Position numbers and translations under genes: made by a program. The notes under the pieces are model-generated. The model searched no databases and was not told where the DNA came from. It was given only the letters and a program-made list of their open reading frames with translations. Below are positions 40,407 to 43,593 of a stretch of 43,593 nucleotides of DNA, piece after piece; the first letter of the stretch is position 1; each line of letters begins with the position of its first letter. This DNA is from Phycisphaerae bacterium (GTDB lineage Bacteria > Planctomycetota > Phycisphaerae > UBA1845 > PWPN01), in NCBI GenBank assembly GCA_012719955.1, contig JAAXZI010000065.1, forward strand, positions 1-43,593, in the 5' to 3' direction.

Positions 40407-43400
40407 GTGCAAGTCTTTGCAGCAAAGAAAGTTGCGCCGGTACTGGTCTTCGTTGTCCCATTCCTGACGTTTGTGTCCGCCAGCGCCCACGAGGGTGATT
40501 TCGAGCTTCTGCAGCTCCCTTATGGGGCGGGTTTTGAGGCGACGACGGTTAAGTTTGGGCAAGACCCGCGGGAGGCGAAAGTGGCCTATGTGGTGGAGCG
40601 TGCCGGCACGCTGACGACTGAGGATGGCCGGCAGCTTCTTCCGCCCGGCACGGTGCTGGACAGACTGAGCGTTAATGACGCCGGCGAAGCCAGCCTGTGG
40701 CTGACGCTGGCCAAGGGTGTGCGGCTGGGGACGTTGCCGGAGTCACACATAGCGGCCATCGATAGCGTCTTCCGGGGTCTCCTGGACGACGGCAATCTGT
40801 GCGGCCTGAATATCCAGGTGCGGGAAGATGGGGGGGCGGACGAATATCGGTCCCTGGGCAGTTATCTGGCCCCCGAAGCGCCGTCGCCCGCGCCGGAGAT
40901 GCCCGCCATGGACATTCCGCCCACAGAGGAGACCCCGCTGTTCGAGCCGCAGACGATCGGCGGGCCACTGGCCAATGCCGATGGGCAACCGACCGGCGCG
41001 CTGTCCGGCGTGGTCGTGTACTGTGCGGCCGGGCACGGCTGGACGGCCGGCACCTCAAGCTGGCGCCTTCAGCGCGGCGTCACTCACAGCATGATTGAAG
41101 ACTACGGCAACATCGATCAGCTCAATTACTTCGTGCACTACCTGTACAACGCGGGTGCTACGGTGGTCCCGCTCCGGCCGGTCGGATACCAGTATACGGA
41201 AGTCGTTCTGGATAACGATCACGCCGGCGTCACGTTTACCGGTTCATGGTTTGACAGCACCAGTGCGAGCAAATACTACGACCGCGACCGGGCCACGGCA
41301 CCGACCTCGGTACCTTATCGCTTCGCCAACGCTTCGGCCACCGAGAATGCCACCGCCCGGTATGTGCCCAACCTGCCCAAGAGTGATTTCTGGCCGGTCT
41401 ACACCTGGGTCGCGCACGGCACGAACCGTGTTCCCCAACTTTACCGGATCCATCACAGCGGGGGCACCGCCGAGGTGGTCATCGATCATCGGCGGGTCGG
41501 GAACGGCTGGATCTGGCTGGGTACCTACCATTTCGAGGCCGGCACCCAGGGCTGGGTCGAGATCAGCAACCTGTCTTCCGTCTCCGGCGTGGTGATTGCC
41601 GACGCGATCCGGTTCGGGTTCGGGATGGGCTCGATCCGCCGGACCAGCGCCAACAGCCTCAGCGGCTACCCGCGGGATGAGGAATGCCAGCGTTACTGGG
41701 CGCAAAGTGAGTTGAGCACGCACGCGGTGGGTTTTTCCAGCACAATCTGGGACTCCTCGGATACTGACGAAAACGATAACGTCAGCGCGGGCCTGCGCTG
41801 GTCTGCGGAAATGAACGCCATCAACTTCAACAATGATCGGTGGCGCCGGGTATACCTCGAGTTCCACACCAACGCCGCCAGCGGATCCGCCAAGGGTACG
41901 GTAGCCCTGTACAATACCGAGCCAGGGACCTATACCACCAACCAGGTGGCGTTCGCCACTCTCCTTGGCGAGAAAATCGAGGCGGATATGCTGGCCCTTG
42001 ACGACGGCTTTGAGTACTCCTGGGGGGTGCGCAATCCGAATACCTATCATGCCAGTTTCTCCTATGGTGCCATCAATGCCCTGAGAAACAACAACCAGTT
42101 TGATGCCACCCTCCTGGAGGTCGCCTTCCACGACAATGCTGAAGATGCTGCCAACCTGCGCAGCGCGCGGGTTCGCGATGCGGTCGCACGCTCCAGCACC
42201 CAGGCGCTGGTCTCCTTCCTGTCGAACGCGAGTCTGTTTCCGGGAACGCAGGTGCCGGCGGTGTATCTGCCCGATCCGCCGGAGCGGCTCCGGGCGACCC
42301 ACGACGGGAATGGTAATATCGTCCTCTCCTGGGTACCCGGTCCGGCCCGACCGGCCTCCCCGGCCAGCGGTGATCCGGCGACGGGTTACAAGATCTACCG
42401 ATCGAGCAACGGCTACGGATTCGGTAACGCGATGGTCGTCGGCAACGTCACCACGGTTACGCTGACTGATATCCCCGCCGACACCACTGTTTATCTGCGG
42501 GTTGCCGCCACCAACGCCGGGGGCGAGTCGATGCCGACGCCGACACTGGCCGTGCGTCGTCCAGCCTCGGGGGTGGCCCGGGTGCTCATCGTGGATGGTT
42601 TCGATCGCGTCAGCCGTCAGCAGAACATCGTCCAAACCAACTATGCCGGCACCCACGACCGTCCCATCGCGCGGCGGGTGAATTCGTTCGACTACATTGT
42701 CCAACATGCCCGGGCGATGGATGCGGTCGGCGCGACCTTCGATTCGTGCGTGAACGAGGCGGTTATCGCCGGCGCGGTGAACCTCAAGAATTATGGCACG
42801 GTGGTGTGGATCCTGGGCGAAGAATCCTCCGCCGATCGCACCTTCGACACGACCGAGCAAAGCCTGGTGACCAGTTATCTCAATGACGGTGGACGACTCT
42901 TTGTCACCGGATCCGAGATCGGCTACGAGCTTGACAATCTTGGCGCCGGGCGGTCCTTCTACGAGAACGTGCTCGGGGCCAACTACGTGTCCGACAGCGC
43001 GGGCACCTATACCGTCAGCGGTACCGGCGGCATCCTGGCGGACGTGGGCACGTTCAATTTTGACCCTGCTCAAGGTGCCCCATACGACGTTAACAGTCCG
43101 GACCGCATTGCGCCCCAGGCCGGCGCGCAGGCCATTCTCACCTATAGCGGGGGGAGCGGCGGCACGGCCGGTATCCAGTACGATTCGGGCACCTACCGCG
43201 TGGTGATGTTCGGCTTCCCCTTCGAGGCGATCACCTCGAACGACGCCCGCATTGCCATCATGCAGCGCGTGCTGGAGTACCTGGCACCGGTCAGCTACTG
43301 CGTGCCCCGCGCCGACTTTGATTGCGACGGCGACGTGGACCAGGATGATTTTGGCCATCTGCAGGCGTGCCTGACCGGTTCATTGGTGCCGGTGACAGAC

Positions 43401-43517
43401 CCTGATTGCAAGGACGCCATGCTGAACTCCGACCAGTACATTGACCGCTTCGATGTGGAAATCTTCAAGAATTGCATGAGCGGTCAAGGTGTGCCGGCCA
43501 ATCCTGACTGCATGTGA
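40407..43517 (+). CDS. Secreted amidase_3 interrupted by a golvesin-type domain, with FN3 and dockerin-like end
   Basis: 1036 residues with a signal peptide (1-27). An N-terminal domain of about 125 residues is unassigned. The amidase_3 domain begins at 200 (VVVYCAAGHGWTAG, putative zinc ligand His210) and resumes after 410 with IWDSSDTDENDNVSAG, LEFHTNAASG (His487) and LLEVAFHDN (catalytic Glu571). Between them, about 255-405, is a golvesin/Xly-type domain (WPVYTWVAHGTNRV, YRIHHSGGTAEVVIDHR, WIWLGTYHFEAGTQGWV, VVIADAIRFG). A fibronectin type III domain (about 615-715) and a flavodoxin- or amidotransferase-like domain (about 722-945, VARVLIVDGFDRVSRQ) follow. It ends in a dockerin-like pair (DFDCDGDVDQDDFGHLQACL). 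Proteins of this layout are often labelled xanthan lyase, but the visible catalytic domain is an amidase. The final 76 bases of the window hold no gene I can see. Confidence 0.87.
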   Translation: MQVFAAKKVAPVLVFVVPFLTFVSASAHEGDFELLQLPYGAGFEATTVKFGQDPREAKVAYVVERAGTLTTEDGRQLLPPGTVLDRLSVNDAGEASLWLTLAKGVRLGTLPESHIAAIDSVFRGLLDDGNLCGLNIQVREDGGADEYRSLGSYLAPEAPSPAPEMPAMDIPPTEETPLFEPQTIGGPLANADGQPTGALSGVVVYCAAGHGWTAGTSSWRLQRGVTHSMIEDYGNIDQLNYFVHYLYNAGATVVPLRPVGYQYTEVVLDNDHAGVTFTGSWFDSTSASKYYDRDRATAPTSVPYRFANASATENATARYVPNLPKSDFWPVYTWVAHGTNRVPQLYRIHHSGGTAEVVIDHRRVGNGWIWLGTYHFEAGTQGWVEISNLSSVSGVVIADAIRFGFGMGSIRRTSANSLSGYPRDEECQRYWAQSELSTHAVGFSSTIWDSSDTDENDNVSAGLRWSAEMNAINFNNDRWRRVYLEFHTNAASGSAKGTVALYNTEPGTYTTNQVAFATLLGEKIEADMLALDDGFEYSWGVRNPNTYHASFSYGAINALRNNNQFDATLLEVAFHDNAEDAANLRSARVRDAVARSSTQALVSFLSNASLFPGTQVPAVYLPDPPERLRATHDGNGNIVLSWVPGPARPASPASGDPATGYKIYRSSNGYGFGNAMVVGNVTTVTLTDIPADTTVYLRVAATNAGGESMPTPTLAVRRPASGVARVLIVDGFDRVSRQQNIVQTNYAGTHDRPIARRVNSFDYIVQHARAMDAVGATFDSCVNEAVIAGAVNLKNYGTVVWILGEESSADRTFDTTEQSLVTSYLNDGGRLFVTGSEIGYELDNLGAGRSFYENVLGANYVSDSAGTYTVSGTGGILADVGTFNFDPAQGAPYDVNSPDRIAPQAGAQAILTYSGGSGGTAGIQYDSGTYRVVMFGFPFEAITSNDARIAIMQRVLEYLAPVSYCVPRADFDCDGDVDQDDFGHLQACLTGSLVPVTDPDCKDAMLNSDQYIDRFDVEIFKNCMSGQGVPANPDCM

Positions 43518-43593
43518 GCCGGCGGATCACCCTGATCGGTCCCGTGGTTGGTCATGGCAAGGGGGCGTCCGCGGCTGCGCCGGGGGCGGGGCG

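Overview
This is a GC-rich window in which genes lie close together on both strands. I read it as Planctomycetota, probably a Phycisphaerae-like lineage. The support is family content: a secreted formylglycine sulfatase, huge secreted multidomain proteins ending in paired Asp-rich dockerin-like EF-hand loops (DFDCDGDVDQDDF type), a secreted protein with a GNALDANPR-type N-terminus, a DUF362/DUF6599/polyferredoxin cluster, weak or absent Shine-Dalgarno sequences, and short dispersed palindromes between genes. There is no rRNA, tRNA or CRISPR array that I can see.

Layout. 1-31 is the first codons of a leftward gene, possibly an IS1380-type transposase. 389-1609 is an orphan PAS histidine kinase. 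1947-10349 is a leftward carbohydrate block: a glycosyltransferase fused to an FAD oxidoreductase, a cytoplasmic GH2 enzyme, and two tandem paralogous clan-A hydrolase-like proteins. A leftward sulfatase (10596-12596) follows a long imperfect inverted repeat. A rightward cluster at 12679-19917 encodes a membrane-anchored DUF6599-like protein, a Tat-exported DUF362 protein, a four-helix-bundle (S23-type) gene that looks like an inserted cassette, a NapH-NapG-like fused polyferredoxin, and a secreted beta-propeller protein. I read this as an uncharacterised membrane redox module.

20518-22284 is a starch-synthase-like glycosyltransferase, convergent with an aquaporin (22319-23101). 23590-28715 carries a secreted TPR protein followed by two complete MotA-MotB stator pairs in tandem. 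Then come a small lipoprotein, a MazG-like pyrophosphohydrolase, an rnpA not flanked by rpmH, and a candidate small RNA with an intrinsic terminator on the minus strand.

The right third holds a secreted TIM-barrel-like protein (30094-32409), two distantly related secreted amidase_3 proteins with different accessory domains (32496-36062 and 40407-43517), a B12-binding radical SAM protein, an AarF/UbiB-type kinase-like protein divergent from it across a perfect 16-bp palindrome, and a cupin.

Themes: sugar and cell-envelope metabolism, an envelope redox module, and repeat families that recur inside the window (14711-14738 with 39800-39827; 1715-1732 with 14820-14837). Three leftward genes have a TATA-like hexamer exactly 7 bases before the ATG, which suggests leaderless mRNAs. 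All functional calls come from reading sequence and recalling families; no database search was run.
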